From NCBI RefSeq assembly GCF_001430825.1, contig NZ_CP010535.1:1654501-1718500 (forward strand): a stretch of DNA of 64,000 nt, in the 5' to 3' direction. The notes below the pieces were generated by a model. It searched no databases. It was given only the letters and a program-made list of their open reading frames with translations, and was not told the DNA's origin. The stretch comes from Sediminicola sp. YIK13 (GTDB lineage: Bacteria; Bacteroidota; Bacteroidia; Flavobacteriales; Flavobacteriaceae). Positions 50,912-60,577 of this stretch are shown here, piece after piece; position 1 is the stretch's first letter; every line of letters begins with the position of its first letter. The position numbers were made by a program, and so were the translations under genes.

Positions 50912-52756
50912 TTACCCTTTGGTAAAGTAAATGTTCTTAAGACTTATCGTCTTTCCGTCAAAACTATTTTCTCCTAGAACATAGAGTAATGCTGTAACAT
51001 CGGATAGGTTGCCGTTTTTACTCAAATCTGAGATTGGAATGGAAAAGGTTTTCCAATTCCCACTAAGTGAAAATTTACTCTTAGGACCAAAAGTTATTCC
51101 ATTATTCACCTGATTGCCATCAGAAAATACGCCTGTTTGAAAGCCAATTTGAAAAGTAGATTCGGTGTCTCCTTTAATATCAAAGAAGAGTGTTCCCTTA
51201 TTGTAATTGGATAGGTTCTCCCCTTTTGATTGTATTTCCAAGGCAGCACCCCACCAATCTCCGGTTCCTGTAGTTATTGTCAGTTCACCTTCTAGCGATA
51301 GAAACATTTCACAGGTACCCTCCCATACGTTCAATTTTAAAGGTGCACTGGGATATGTAAAATTCATGTTGCTATTAGCCATTTTAGGATCTGTTAGAAC
51401 CAAATAGGTAGTTTCGGTGACCAAATCCCCAGCGTTCCGATTATTATTGATGTTGGACGTTTGCTGTAATCCTATTTCCGAAAGTGACTTTGGTGGTACT
51501 AACTGTGATATCAACAAGTCCTCGTTCCCATCGTATGTCTTGGTAATGGGTTGCCCATTTCTGGATAACCCTTTAAATGTTCCTTCCTCCACCATATCCC
51601 ACAACGCATATTTGGCCTGTCCTTGAAGATTGATCAATCCAAAATGATTTTCAGATCCATTGGGATCCCCAGCATCCTTCCACTGTTCATCAAAAGCTTC
51701 AAAATAAAAACAGGTCATCCCTGCACTATCTGTCCATTCTCTCATGGCTTCATAATACAATTTTCCCTTATATTCATCCGCAGCACGCGAGCCTGTGGGA
51801 CCGTATGAAGTACTTGCAATGGTAGCCCAACCCGTTTCACCTATGTGGATGGGCTTGTTCACTCCTAAACTTGTCATATAGTCCAGAGCTCCTTTATATT
51901 GGGATTTGGCATAGTTTTTAGCACGGACCATTGCCATTTCTATTTTTTCCAATTCCAGAAGATCTTCCTGCTCTTCGGGAACTGCCCAAAAGGAAGGGTT
52001 GTAATGGGAATCATGAAACGGATATGTATGTAACGAAACAAAATCTACCGCATTTATCAAAGCCGTTAAATCGTCGGTTTTATAATTTTCAGCGCCACCT
52101 CCCCATGATTCATAATTGTCGGAACTGGTAATCCACAAATCTCTGGGTAATTTGCCCTGCTTTTTTAATTCCTGAAGGTATGTTACCCAGTCCAAGATAA
52201 CATTAGGGGTCACAAAATAATTTACGGCCCATTTCACCATCGCCTCGTTTCCTACGGCAATCATCTTAACAATATCCGGATTTTCCTTGGCCATGGTAAT
52301 GGCTGTCTCAATCTCAGCAGTATTGTTGTCTGAGTTCCCTTTGGTGTGATCCGCATTATTCGTCCACGCACCTTCACACTCAATCCATGTGCCCAACATG
52401 AGGTACATTTCAAAATTAGGATCCTCATCCTTTAAATTGCGAATAGCCTTTAATAGGTTGGCAGTATGGGCATATTGCTGGGTGTTATAGGTACGTAACA
52501 ATTTCACCCCCATCGCGGCCAATATTTTCATATCCTCCTCTAGGTCTTTGACAGAAGGAACCTCATCCCGAGTTTTTCCTCTATAACCACCATAGGAAAA
52601 AGCCGGGTACATGGGATTGCCCAAAATTTCCTGAGCTGAAATTTCCTTTGATTTAGGCTTGTAACTTTGGGCAAATAAAAGAACAATCATTAATGCGAAA
52701 AGAAGCACAAAGGATCGACTATTATGTATTGACTTTAGTTCAATGTCTTTCATCAT
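50912..52756 (-). CDS. GH17-family beta-1,3-glucanase with C-terminal binding-like domain
   Basis: The 614-residue protein has an N-terminal hydrophobic anchor or signal (SFVLLFALMIVLLFAQS). A TIM-barrel domain (about 45-400) shows GVKLLRTYNTQQYAHTANLL, acid/base Glu in KMIAVGNEAMVKWAV, VDFVSLHTYPFHDSHYNPSFW and nucleophile Glu in PIHIGETGWATIA, the GH17 pattern. The last 150 residues are a jelly-roll-like domain (WWGAALEIQSKGENLSNYNKGTLFFDIKG, SGNWKTFSIPISDLSKNG). GH17 enzymes cut or transfer beta-1,3-glucans such as laminarin. Last gene of the locus. Confidence 0.85.
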   Translation of the reverse strand: MMKDIELKSIHNSRSFVLLFALMIVLLFAQSYKPKSKEISAQEILGNPMYPAFSYGGYRGKTRDEVPSVKDLEEDMKILAAMGVKLLRTYNTQQYAHTANLLKAIRNLKDEDPNFEMYLMLGTWIECEGAWTNNADHTKGNSDNNTAEIETAITMAKENPDIVKMIAVGNEAMVKWAVNYFVTPNVILDWVTYLQELKKQGKLPRDLWITSSDNYESWGGGAENYKTDDLTALINAVDFVSLHTYPFHDSHYNPSFWAVPEEQEDLLELEKIEMAMVRAKNYAKSQYKGALDYMTSLGVNKPIHIGETGWATIASTSYGPTGSRAADEYKGKLYYEAMREWTDSAGMTCFYFEAFDEQWKDAGDPNGSENHFGLINLQGQAKYALWDMVEEGTFKGLSRNGQPITKTYDGNEDLLISQLVPPKSLSEIGLQQTSNINNNRNAGDLVTETTYLVLTDPKMANSNMNFTYPSAPLKLNVWEGTCEMFLSLEGELTITTGTGDWWGAALEIQSKGENLSNYNKGTLFFDIKGDTESTFQIGFQTGVFSDGNQVNNGITFGPKSKFSLSGNWKTFSIPISDLSKNGNLSDVTALLYVLGENSFDGKTISLKNIYFTKG

Positions 52757-52792
52757 TTATATGCCCTATGAATTAAATAATACCCACAACTT

Positions 52793-52817
52793 CATTACAT
52801 TTTTAGTAAATGTAATG
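52793..52817 (-). repeat. Intercistronic hairpin between GH149 and GH17 genes
   Basis: Perfect 10-bp arms CATTACATTT (52793-52802) / AAATGTAATG (52808-52817), loop TTAGT, in the 90-nt gap. No T-run; probably an mRNA processing or stability element. Confidence 0.5.
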
Positions 52818-52846
52818 CATCAAGCTACTTCATATTCCTTCTACTT

Positions 52847-55800
52847 TTAAAGACCTTTAATTCCCACTTTGATCATTTTTATAGTATCCTGCCTTTCAAA
52901 AATTTGTTTACTTAATGATTCATCCAAATGGGTTTCCTCAAAATTGGTCGATGTTCCCTCTTTAAAAATGACTTCCATCCCTGGTTTGCCGTTAAGTTGA
53001 TAAACGACAGGGATCTGACAGTAGGTAAAGCCGAAAGAGCTTCCTGTTAGTGGTAGTTGTTTTTCATTTTTATCTATATCAAAATAATGTAGGGTGGCAT
53101 CTTGCTTAAAAAACTCCTCTTTTTTCAACAACTTTGGGTTGAAGGACAATTTACCTGCTTGTACGCCTATCCCCAATTCGCCAAACCTACTAAGAATATC
53201 CTCTTTCACTTGGCCTGTCATACCAGGTTGCTGGGCTCCTTTACCTGCCGGAGTATGGGAATAAGGATCTGTAGGGAAAGCTCCGTATAATTGAGGGGAT
53301 TTATGAACTCCGATGCCTTCACTTATTTCATAGTAGTGATTTTTCAAACTTTCTACAACATCGCTCTTTTCATTATTTTCTATTGCCTTTAGACAACATT
53401 CCTGGGCTGCCAATAATAATTTGGAGACCATATGCCAGTAAATGGAGCCTAGCCCCTCATAGCCAAAAAATGTACCCGATCTACCGGTAAAGGATTTATG
53501 ATCGAAGATCTCTTCAAAGATGTCCATTAAAAGCTTTCTATCCTTTGCTACCAGCTCTTGATATTGTTCTGGAAGTTTTTCCAATGCCGCTTTTAGGCTA
53601 TTGGCATTGTTAAAAGAGCCGTTAAAATGATAAGATCCATTTATATCCTGCTCCACTATTTTCGCATTCCCGTCCTTCATCAATTGAAGCGCCAATTCCG
53701 ATTTCTTTATCCTATCGGCGGGGATCTTATTTTTAGCAATAAATCTGGAAAGATCCTTATTGGGATATAGAATATAACTTGATTGGTCTTTTCTATACAG
53801 TTTGCTATTTTTTAAGGCATCCAAGACTTGTAAAGCCTCCTCGGAGGAAATACAATCAGAAGCCAGGACCGCTACCTGCCCCTCCAACATTTCAGTTAAA
53901 TAGGATACAGAAATCTCCTTTTCATTTTCAACACCCATCAAATTGTAGGAGTGGTAGAGGTTATCTTTTCGCTTATTGGCCCTTATGGTATGGTCCAAAT
54001 AATTGACCATCACATCAAAAAATTCAAGGAGTTCCGATTTGCCAAGGGTTTTCTTTGTGCCAGAAAAACCATTTTGATAAATAGTGGTCCTGTATTTACC
54101 TCCTGCATTTCCTAAACCATCTACAATTAACTTTCTATCCGTGTCCGAAATCTTCCCTTCCAACAATTGTTGGGATCCCGTTAAGGTAGAGTTGATTTCT
54201 TTAAAAAATATAGTAAGTTCCTCAGAAATAGTAACCTCGGTGAAGTTTGTTTTTTCTGTAAGTCCCTTAAAAAATTCCAAAAACCTTCTCAGGTAGAAAA
54301 GGGTCACCATGGATACCCCATTCCCTACCAATGCATTATTGGCATCATTCCATTCCGGTCTTTGTGTATTTAACCATATCCCGCCTTCTGGGATGAAATT
54401 GGAGCATTTGGCCAAAGCCGTGGCCAATAATTTTTCTATAAAATTAACCTTACAGATTGCCTTATTTTGATTGAGCAACAAGAGTCCGTCCGCACCTAAT
54501 TCCTTTTTCCTTTCGTGAAGTTGATGATCCAATTTATCATCAAAAACAATAGTATCCTTTGGGTTCTTTAGAATGTCAGCATATCCCTTAATTTTATAGG
54601 GAACATTGGCATAAACAAAAACATCTTCATTAAAATAGCCCGCCAATTTATTGGGATAAAAATCTTCAATAAATTCCAAGAATTTTAATAGATATACAAT
54701 CTGGTGGTCCCCCCAATAACCTATGAAAGAAAAAGGATCCTCTGGCTCTATAACCTCCCAATCAAAACCGCCTTTTGTAACCCGGTAGGGATTATAGCCA
54801 TCAAAGGTAGAGGCATTGAGGAATTTGAAGATCATACTTTCCATAAATTCTGGGTATGAATGTGCCAAAGCCTCCCAATTTTGGAATATATCTCTCCAGT
54901 TTCCTTCATAATCCAAGACCTTGGAGCCGTCTTCATTTCTGGTGTTAATAGAAAACTTATTCCATGGCCTACTCGGATCTCCATGTCTTCTACTAAATTT
55001 TAAGGGCATGTACTCCATACATAATCGCTTAAAATCAGCATCATTATTTTTCTGGGTCAATTCCTTCAAATGGGACAAAGAGAACACCTCTGGAAGTTGA
55101 TTCAAGATTTCTTTATGTCTCTTAAAAACCTCTCTATTGGCATTGGACAAATAGGTTTTAAAATCTTGGGCTTCGATCTGGTAATTATTATCAAAAATAC
55201 CACCTCTCATGATGTTGAACATCACATTGGCAAAATGCCGTGTCGTTTTAAGCTCATCTGCAGAAGCTTGAAATCCGTCTGCGGCAGCTGTCAATTCTTT
55301 CAGGTTTCTTGTACCCAGGTCAATATCTGCTTGGATCTTTTGGAGCAGGTCCTTTTCTGTCAGCAATAGATTGGAGATGTATGCAACATCACTAGGACCT
55401 TGATTCACATTGGCTACAATATGCCAACTTTTCTCCTTCTTTGCGCCCAATTCTAAATTGGCATGTACAAAATAAGCTGATTTTTCGGCCTTGACCTCTA
55501 CTTCTTGTTCTATGGACAGGCCTTTCCGAAATTTATCGATCTGAAGTGAGGATATCAAATAGGAACAGTTCTCCAACCCTAATGACCAGGCAATGGTAGC
55601 CTTTAAGGCTTCACTGGGTTCCGATTTATCAACGATTATGGCACTAAGGGCATAGATCCCCAATCCCATTTTTGCCTCTAGTTCATTTTTCTTATAGGCA
55701 TCCACCAGATTGCTACGGTTATTTTGTAAAGCTGTAGATATGCCATAGGGTAGTATATTTTGAATCCCGTCCAAAAGAGTCAGCTGAACCCCTTCTTCAT

Positions 55801-56305
55801 TGTTATTGATAAGGGTGCTTTTTCTTACAAAGCCAAATTCATTGCTAGAATTCCAATGATATCTGAAGGTGAGCCCTAGATCCAAATTCACCTCTTCAAA
55901 TACTATTTTATTTCCAAATTTATTTTTGAAGAGATTCCTACGGATATTATAAACTCCTTTTTGATTTTCCGAAAATGGCTCCCACAATTTGGTCTTATCG
56001 CTTAAATGGACCTGCACCAAAGTCTTACTACCTGTTACCTCTGCAGATTCTGTAATCTTATCATCCGTATAATATGGAAAAAGTGCCATATCGGAGTCTT
56101 TTCTTCCTGCAGTTATCCCTCCATTACTGGACAAGAACATCCAATGGTTGGAATCACTTACGATACTCATAAAGAATGGTCTCATGGTATCGTTATTCGA
56201 AATCTTATAATATGTCTCGTTTTCAATTTCTACATATTCACCACTAACCTCATGGTCGGCAAAATATGCTGGGTTCTTTCCTATATAAATTTGTTTTCCC
56301 TTCAT
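52847..56305 (-). CDS. GH149-type beta-1,3-glucan phosphorylase
   Basis: The 1152-residue protein has no signal peptide, so it acts in the cytoplasm. It has the layout of inverting disaccharide/oligosaccharide phosphorylases: N-terminal beta-sandwich (ISNNDTMRPFFMSIVSDSNHWMFLSSNGGITAGRKD), then an (alpha/alpha)6 barrel with SRRHGDPSRPWNKFSI, DYEGNWRDIFQNWEALAHSYP (candidate general-acid Asp), TFDGYNPYRVTKGGFDWE and GYWGDHQIVYLLKFLE. Length and motifs fit GH149, which phosphorolyses beta-1,3-oligoglucans to glucose-1-phosphate. GH94 is the alternative but is shorter (about 800). Confidence 0.85.
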   Translation of the reverse strand: MKGKQIYIGKNPAYFADHEVSGEYVEIENETYYKISNNDTMRPFFMSIVSDSNHWMFLSSNGGITAGRKDSDMALFPYYTDDKITESAEVTGSKTLVQVHLSDKTKLWEPFSENQKGVYNIRRNLFKNKFGNKIVFEEVNLDLGLTFRYHWNSSNEFGFVRKSTLINNNEEGVQLTLLDGIQNILPYGISTALQNNRSNLVDAYKKNELEAKMGLGIYALSAIIVDKSEPSEALKATIAWSLGLENCSYLISSLQIDKFRKGLSIEQEVEVKAEKSAYFVHANLELGAKKEKSWHIVANVNQGPSDVAYISNLLLTEKDLLQKIQADIDLGTRNLKELTAAADGFQASADELKTTRHFANVMFNIMRGGIFDNNYQIEAQDFKTYLSNANREVFKRHKEILNQLPEVFSLSHLKELTQKNNDADFKRLCMEYMPLKFSRRHGDPSRPWNKFSINTRNEDGSKVLDYEGNWRDIFQNWEALAHSYPEFMESMIFKFLNASTFDGYNPYRVTKGGFDWEVIEPEDPFSFIGYWGDHQIVYLLKFLEFIEDFYPNKLAGYFNEDVFVYANVPYKIKGYADILKNPKDTIVFDDKLDHQLHERKKELGADGLLLLNQNKAICKVNFIEKLLATALAKCSNFIPEGGIWLNTQRPEWNDANNALVGNGVSMVTLFYLRRFLEFFKGLTEKTNFTEVTISEELTIFFKEINSTLTGSQQLLEGKISDTDRKLIVDGLGNAGGKYRTTIYQNGFSGTKKTLGKSELLEFFDVMVNYLDHTIRANKRKDNLYHSYNLMGVENEKEISVSYLTEMLEGQVAVLASDCISSEEALQVLDALKNSKLYRKDQSSYILYPNKDLSRFIAKNKIPADRIKKSELALQLMKDGNAKIVEQDINGSYHFNGSFNNANSLKAALEKLPEQYQELVAKDRKLLMDIFEEIFDHKSFTGRSGTFFGYEGLGSIYWHMVSKLLLAAQECCLKAIENNEKSDVVESLKNHYYEISEGIGVHKSPQLYGAFPTDPYSHTPAGKGAQQPGMTGQVKEDILSRFGELGIGVQAGKLSFNPKLLKKEEFFKQDATLHYFDIDKNEKQLPLTGSSFGFTYCQIPVVYQLNGKPGMEVIFKEGTSTNFEETHLDESLSKQIFERQDTIKMIKVGIKGL

Positions 56306-56334
56306 GGAACCTGGTTTAATTGTTAAAAATTCAT

Positions 56335-56370
56335 AACCTCAATTAAATACAAAAGTATCTAATTGAGGTT
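56335..56370. repeat. Intercistronic inverted repeat between GH2-like and GH149 genes
   Basis: Perfect 11-bp arms AACCTCAATTA (56335-56345) / TAATTGAGGTT (56360-56370), 14-nt loop, in the 87-nt gap. A T-run follows only on the plus strand, where no gene ends, so terminator function is doubtful; operator or RNA-processing site possible. Confidence 0.5.
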
Positions 56371-56392
56371 TTTTATGTATCTGTTTGTACAG

Positions 56393-57706
56393 TTAATTTA
56401 CCTGAAACGGGATGTTCGCAGTTCCCTGATGGTTATGCCCATCATCTGCATAAACGAACAATCTATAATTTCCTGGAGCAGGGGATTTAAACTTTAACGT
56501 GCCATTTTTTTCCTCCATACCTTCTATAGTAACAGATTCTGGTCGGGCCTCATGGTCGCCTCCCTCTTTTACTTCTTCACTTTCTGGCAAAATCTCCCAT
56601 CTATAAGCAATAGGATCATTTTCAATATCCTTGATGATTACCTGTGCTATATATTCCTTACCCTTTTCTAGCGTTATACTATTGTAAGCTGTTTTTCCAT
56701 CCAATACAAAAGACGCTATCTGAGGCGTTCTATTATCCGGCCATTTACCGTTCCAGATGTAATGCATAACCCCAACAGACTCTGTTTCCATACCGTTCTC
56801 CAAAAATATCCCGTACCAGGTAGGAGTTCGCTCTTGCTTGTTCCCCCATAAAAACACGTAGGATCCAATACATTGAAGGGTATCTGCTGCTATTCCTCCT
56901 TTATACCTCTTTAAGTAATTACTCGCTTTTAAGGTGCTATTTTCTTCAATAGGCGCACCCCAATCTGTTGTTGGCACTTCCCAGTGACCAGTTGCTCCCC
57001 ATTCTGTGACCATATAAGGACCGTTCCAACCATATTCTCTGATCAACTTGGGAACATCGGGCAGATCGCCGTACATCTGAACAGATAAAATATCCAGATC
57101 CCCACAACGCTCCTTGATATAATTGATCTCCTTTTGGGCTATTCCGGCCAAGGTAGTGGTAGTTGGGTGGTTGGGATCCAATTCGTGGATCATTTTAGAA
57201 ATGTCATTTACGGCATCCCAAACTTTAGGATTGGTATAATTTAAATTAAGTTCATTGCCTATGACCCAAATAAGCAGTGCCGGATGATCTTTGATCTCCA
57301 ATACCTCCTTTTTTATACGCTCCTTTTGTTTCTGAACAGCATCTTCATCATCATAATCAAATCCATGCCGCTCACGTTCCACTTCAATACCCATACTTAC
57401 CATAAGTCCATGTTCATGAGCTTCGTCCAAAACTTCCACAGCAGATTTTCTACCGTTATCTGTCCGCCAGGTTCTAAAGGAATTGGCGTTGTGTTCAGCT
57501 AAAGCCGCCACGTTTCCAAATTCCAAACCTGCTCCTTTGATATAAAATGGTTCTCCGTTGACCAATAGTTGGAATTTATCCCCAGATTTAGAAACCTGTA
57601 CTTTTGCAGGCTCATCCCCTATTGTAGATTCGGACTCCGTTTTTTTGGGATCGTTCTTACACGATAAAAACAAGCAGATACTTAAAATATATAGTAATTG
57701 CTTCAT
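56393..57706 (-). CDS. GH2-like TIM-barrel lipoprotein
   Basis: The 437-residue lipoprotein (MKQLLYILSICLFLSCKND) has a clan-A TIM barrel: NGEPFYIKGAGLEFGNVAALAEHNANSFRTWRTDNG, acid/base Glu in LLIWVIGNELNLNYTN, SVQMYGDLPDVP and nucleophile Glu in PYMVTEWGATGHWEVP. It looks like the catalytic domain of GH2 without the flanking sandwich domains. A C-terminal beta-sandwich follows (LRFKSPAPGNYRLFVYADDG-like). It lies 8 nt after the sugar porter gene. Beta-glucosidic activity on side chains or oligosaccharides is inferred. Confidence 0.75.
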   Translation of the reverse strand: MKQLLYILSICLFLSCKNDPKKTESESTIGDEPAKVQVSKSGDKFQLLVNGEPFYIKGAGLEFGNVAALAEHNANSFRTWRTDNGRKSAVEVLDEAHEHGLMVSMGIEVERERHGFDYDDEDAVQKQKERIKKEVLEIKDHPALLIWVIGNELNLNYTNPKVWDAVNDISKMIHELDPNHPTTTTLAGIAQKEINYIKERCGDLDILSVQMYGDLPDVPKLIREYGWNGPYMVTEWGATGHWEVPTTDWGAPIEENSTLKASNYLKRYKGGIAADTLQCIGSYVFLWGNKQERTPTWYGIFLENGMETESVGVMHYIWNGKWPDNRTPQIASFVLDGKTAYNSITLEKGKEYIAQVIIKDIENDPIAYRWEILPESEEVKEGGDHEARPESVTIEGMEEKNGTLKFKSPAPGNYRLFVYADDGHNHQGTANIPFQVN

Positions 57707-57714
57707 ATTTTATT

Positions 57715-59253
57715 CTATTTATTAATTAATAATTCTTCTACTTCTTCCAAGGTCCTTCCTTTGGTTTCAATCACATATTTGTACACGAAGAACACAGCAC
57801 ATAGGGATAAAAAGGCATAAATGGCAAATGTAACTGTTGGCCCCAAGTTTGATAGTTCCCATGGAAAAACCTGGGTTACAGAAAAGCTTATCAATGAGTT
57901 GAAGAAGCCCACCACTGAAATCGCAATTCCCTTAATTTTACTGGGGAATATTTCGGAGATCAATGTCCACATTACAGGTCCGAGGGATATGGCGAAAGAA
58001 GCCACATACAACAAGATTGCAATTAATACAAGAGTAGCATTTATAGAAATGAAATTGGTAATTTCATTACGCTTGAATTCCAAAAACAATTCATCATCCA
58101 ATTTGGCACTTACTTCTGTAAACAAGGCTGCCTGTCCGTCAAAGGATTTGCCTTTTAAATCTGATAATGCTACCATAATTTCCTTATTCCCTACTTTGCT
58201 TAACGTATCATCGTTAAAATTATAGGTTGCATTGTTAAAGGCAAAAGTCGCCATAAGCAAGGCAACGGTCATAAAACTTGTTCCGATAAGCAATAATGGT
58301 TTCCTCCCCAGTTTATCTATCAACCAAATGGCCACAAAAGTGAACACTAGGTTGGTCAAGCCAACTACTATGGCCTGTAAAAAAGATGAATCAGTACTAC
58401 CGCCGGCTTGTTCAAAAATTGTTGGGGCATAATAGAATACTGCGTTGATCCCTGTAATCTGTTGAAAAAAGGCGATTCCCAAGGCAATGATCATGATAGT
58501 TGCATATTTATGCTTGAAAATATCAGACAATTTCCCTTTCTCTTCCTTTCTATCTAACCCCCTTTGTATCTCTGCCACGGTAGCCTCTGCGTAATTTTCT
58601 CCACCGATTTTCACTAAGATCTTACGGGCAAGTTTAAATTCATTTAATCGGATGATCAACCACCTCGGGCTTTTAGGTACCGTAAAGAGGGCTAAAAAGT
58701 AGATGATAGCAGGAATAGCCTCGACACCCAACATCCATCTCCATGCTTCACCTTCTATATTTACCAGGAAATAATTGGAGAAATACGCCACTGAAATACC
58801 TACAACAATATTCAGCTGGTTAAATGACACCAGGCTTCCCCTTAATTTTGGAGGAGCAATTTCAGCTATATAGATGGGGGCTATCAAAATAGCTCCTCCA
58901 ATCCCAATACCTCCAATGATCCTGGCAATAATAAATTCAGTATACCCTGTTGCCATTGCCGACCAAAGGGCTGAAATAGAGAAAAGGGCAGCAATAACGA
59001 TCAATAGGTTTTTTCTTCCGTATTTATCGCTCAAAGGCCCGGCCAACAAATTACCTGCCATAGCTCCAAAGACAACACAACCTACCGAGAAGCCCAATTG
59101 CCATTCGGTCATTTGAAAGTAAATAGTGATCCCCTTGACCGCACCTGAAATTACGGCACTATCAAAACCTAGTAAAAACCCTCCCAAAGCAACGATTAAG
59201 CTGATTAGGATGGTATAGGATTTATTCATTTTAACGGTAACTTGTTTTTCCAT
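57715..59253 (-). CDS. MFS sugar porter
   Basis: The 512-residue, 12-helix protein shows sugar-porter motifs: GFLLGFDSAVISGA, GPLSDKYGRKNLLI, ARIIGGIGIGGAILIAPIYIAEIAPPKLRGSLVSFNQL, QQITGINAVFYYAPTIFE, DKLGRKPLLLIG and the C-terminal VIETKGRTLEEVEELL. Between helices 8/9 and 10 an extra hydrophilic insert of about 70 residues (FNNATYNFNDDTLSK to EFKRNEITNF) is present, absent from XylE/GalP. It probably imports glucose or short beta-glucans for the phosphorylase. First gene after a terminator. Confidence 0.9.
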   Translation of the reverse strand: MEKQVTVKMNKSYTILISLIVALGGFLLGFDSAVISGAVKGITIYFQMTEWQLGFSVGCVVFGAMAGNLLAGPLSDKYGRKNLLIVIAALFSISALWSAMATGYTEFIIARIIGGIGIGGAILIAPIYIAEIAPPKLRGSLVSFNQLNIVVGISVAYFSNYFLVNIEGEAWRWMLGVEAIPAIIYFLALFTVPKSPRWLIIRLNEFKLARKILVKIGGENYAEATVAEIQRGLDRKEEKGKLSDIFKHKYATIMIIALGIAFFQQITGINAVFYYAPTIFEQAGGSTDSSFLQAIVVGLTNLVFTFVAIWLIDKLGRKPLLLIGTSFMTVALLMATFAFNNATYNFNDDTLSKVGNKEIMVALSDLKGKSFDGQAALFTEVSAKLDDELFLEFKRNEITNFISINATLVLIAILLYVASFAISLGPVMWTLISEIFPSKIKGIAISVVGFFNSLISFSVTQVFPWELSNLGPTVTFAIYAFLSLCAVFFVYKYVIETKGRTLEEVEELLINK

Positions 59254-59325
59254 TTTGGTTATTGTTAGGTTGGTTTTAGTTTTCTAATGCAAAATACATA
59301 TAGTGCTCGGGTAAAAAAAGTTTAA

Positions 59326-59363
59326 AAACGATAAGGCCTTAGATGGAAGGCCTTACCGTTTAT
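59326..59363 (-). terminator. Terminator after the GH16 gene
   Basis: AAACGATAAGGCCTT (59326-59340), loop AGATGG, AAGGCCTTACCGTTT (59347-59361), one mismatch. On the minus strand a T-rich stretch follows. It divides the surface-protein genes from the MFS-GH2-GH149-GH17 unit. Confidence 0.8.
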
Positions 59364-59386
59364 GAAAAACAAAACAATTCAAATAT

Positions 59387-60496
59387 TTATTGGTATACCC
59401 GAACATAATCAATTTCCATAGTTCCCTGCGTGAAATTAGGGTCGATGGAACCGCCCAAGGTCCCACCCATGGCTATGTTCAAAAGTATAAACTGATCTTT
59501 ATTAAAAGGCCAGGTATCACTATTTTTTGATGCCGGATTATAGGTGTAAAATAGAGTATCATCCACATAAAAATCCATTTTATCAGCTGTCCAGTCCACG
59601 GCATACACGTGAAATTCGGTAGTCGTATCCGGAATTTCTATAATTCCCTTATTTACCGTATTTCCAAAACTGGAAGGTGTATGTATTGCACTTGAAACTT
59701 CGCCAATATTATTGCCTACATGTTCCATAATGTCTATCTCACCACAAGATGGCCAATCAACAGTGGAAATATTTGACCCCAAGGTCCAAATTGCAGGCCA
59801 TGTACCACCCCCTGATGGCAATTTCGCACGTACCTCTATTCGACCATAAGTAAATGCAAATTTAGAGTTCAGTCGTGCCGAGGTGTAGCTTTTGGTGGAA
59901 TTATAGGCTGTATAGTTCTCCTTTTTTGCGACAATTTTTAAGGTACCATTGGATACATAGGCATTATCTGTCCTTGCTGTATAATGCTGTTGTTCTCCAT
60001 TGTACCAACCTCCATTTACTGGCGGTACTTCTTCAGAAAACCAATTACTGCTCAACACAGCGCCTTCAGAATCGAACTCATCCGACCAAACTAGACCTGT
60101 TTCATCCAAAACATAAACAGTAATGGTCTTAAAAGTGCTAATAACGTCGTTCGTACTAGAGTAGGCAAAAACACTGATCACATGACTACTCTCTCCAGAA
60201 GCGGTGAATTTATAATCAAAAACACCATTTACACTTTCCTGTTCTTCTTGGTTCCCAATTTTAAATCCGTACCGTACCGCATTGGTAGCTGTTGCCGTAC
60301 ATTGTATCATACCAGATCCATCGCCATTTGGATTATTCGCATCTGCACCTACAATGTTAACCGTTAAATTTAAATTAGTTGGAACTACATCCTCCTCAAT
60401 TGGTTCTGCGGCAGCATCCCCACTGGAGCAAGATGTTAAAAAAAATAACATTAAGCCTCCTATCAACATAATTCTACTATAAATTCCGCTTATCAT
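59387..60496 (-). CDS. GH16 laminarinase lipoprotein
   Basis: The ATG at 60496 (MISGIYSRIMLIGGLMLFFL) gives a lipoprotein signal (FLTSCSSGD). The frame's earlier TTG is not needed. Residues about 40-125 are a PKD/IPT-like domain (NLTVNIVGADANNPNGDGSG). From about 130 the GH16 fold runs: LVWSDEFDSEGAVLSSNWF, WYNGEQQHYT, ARLNSKFAFTYGRIEVRAKLPSGGGTWPAIWTLG, the catalytic motif SCGEIDIMEHVGN (E-x-D-x-x-E), HVYAVDWTADKMDFYVDD and FILLNIAMGGTLGG. Endo-beta-1,3-glucanase acting at the cell surface. Confidence 0.93.
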   Translation of the reverse strand: MISGIYSRIMLIGGLMLFFLTSCSSGDAAAEPIEEDVVPTNLNLTVNIVGADANNPNGDGSGMIQCTATATNAVRYGFKIGNQEEQESVNGVFDYKFTASGESSHVISVFAYSSTNDVISTFKTITVYVLDETGLVWSDEFDSEGAVLSSNWFSEEVPPVNGGWYNGEQQHYTARTDNAYVSNGTLKIVAKKENYTAYNSTKSYTSARLNSKFAFTYGRIEVRAKLPSGGGTWPAIWTLGSNISTVDWPSCGEIDIMEHVGNNIGEVSSAIHTPSSFGNTVNKGIIEIPDTTTEFHVYAVDWTADKMDFYVDDTLFYTYNPASKNSDTWPFNKDQFILLNIAMGGTLGGSIDPNFTQGTMEIDYVRVYQ

Positions 60497-60536
60497 AAAT
60501 AACAATCTTGTTTACTTCAAAAATAGTGATTTTAAG

Positions 60537-60559
60537 AAGGGGCACATGATGTGCCCCTT
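60537..60559. repeat. Intercistronic hairpin between surface lipoprotein and GH16 genes
   Basis: AAGGGGCAC (60537-60545), loop ATGAT, GTGCCCCTT (60551-60559), perfect arms. No clear T-run on the minus strand; partial terminator or stability element. Confidence 0.55.
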
Positions 60560-60577
60560 TCAAAATCAAATACTAAT

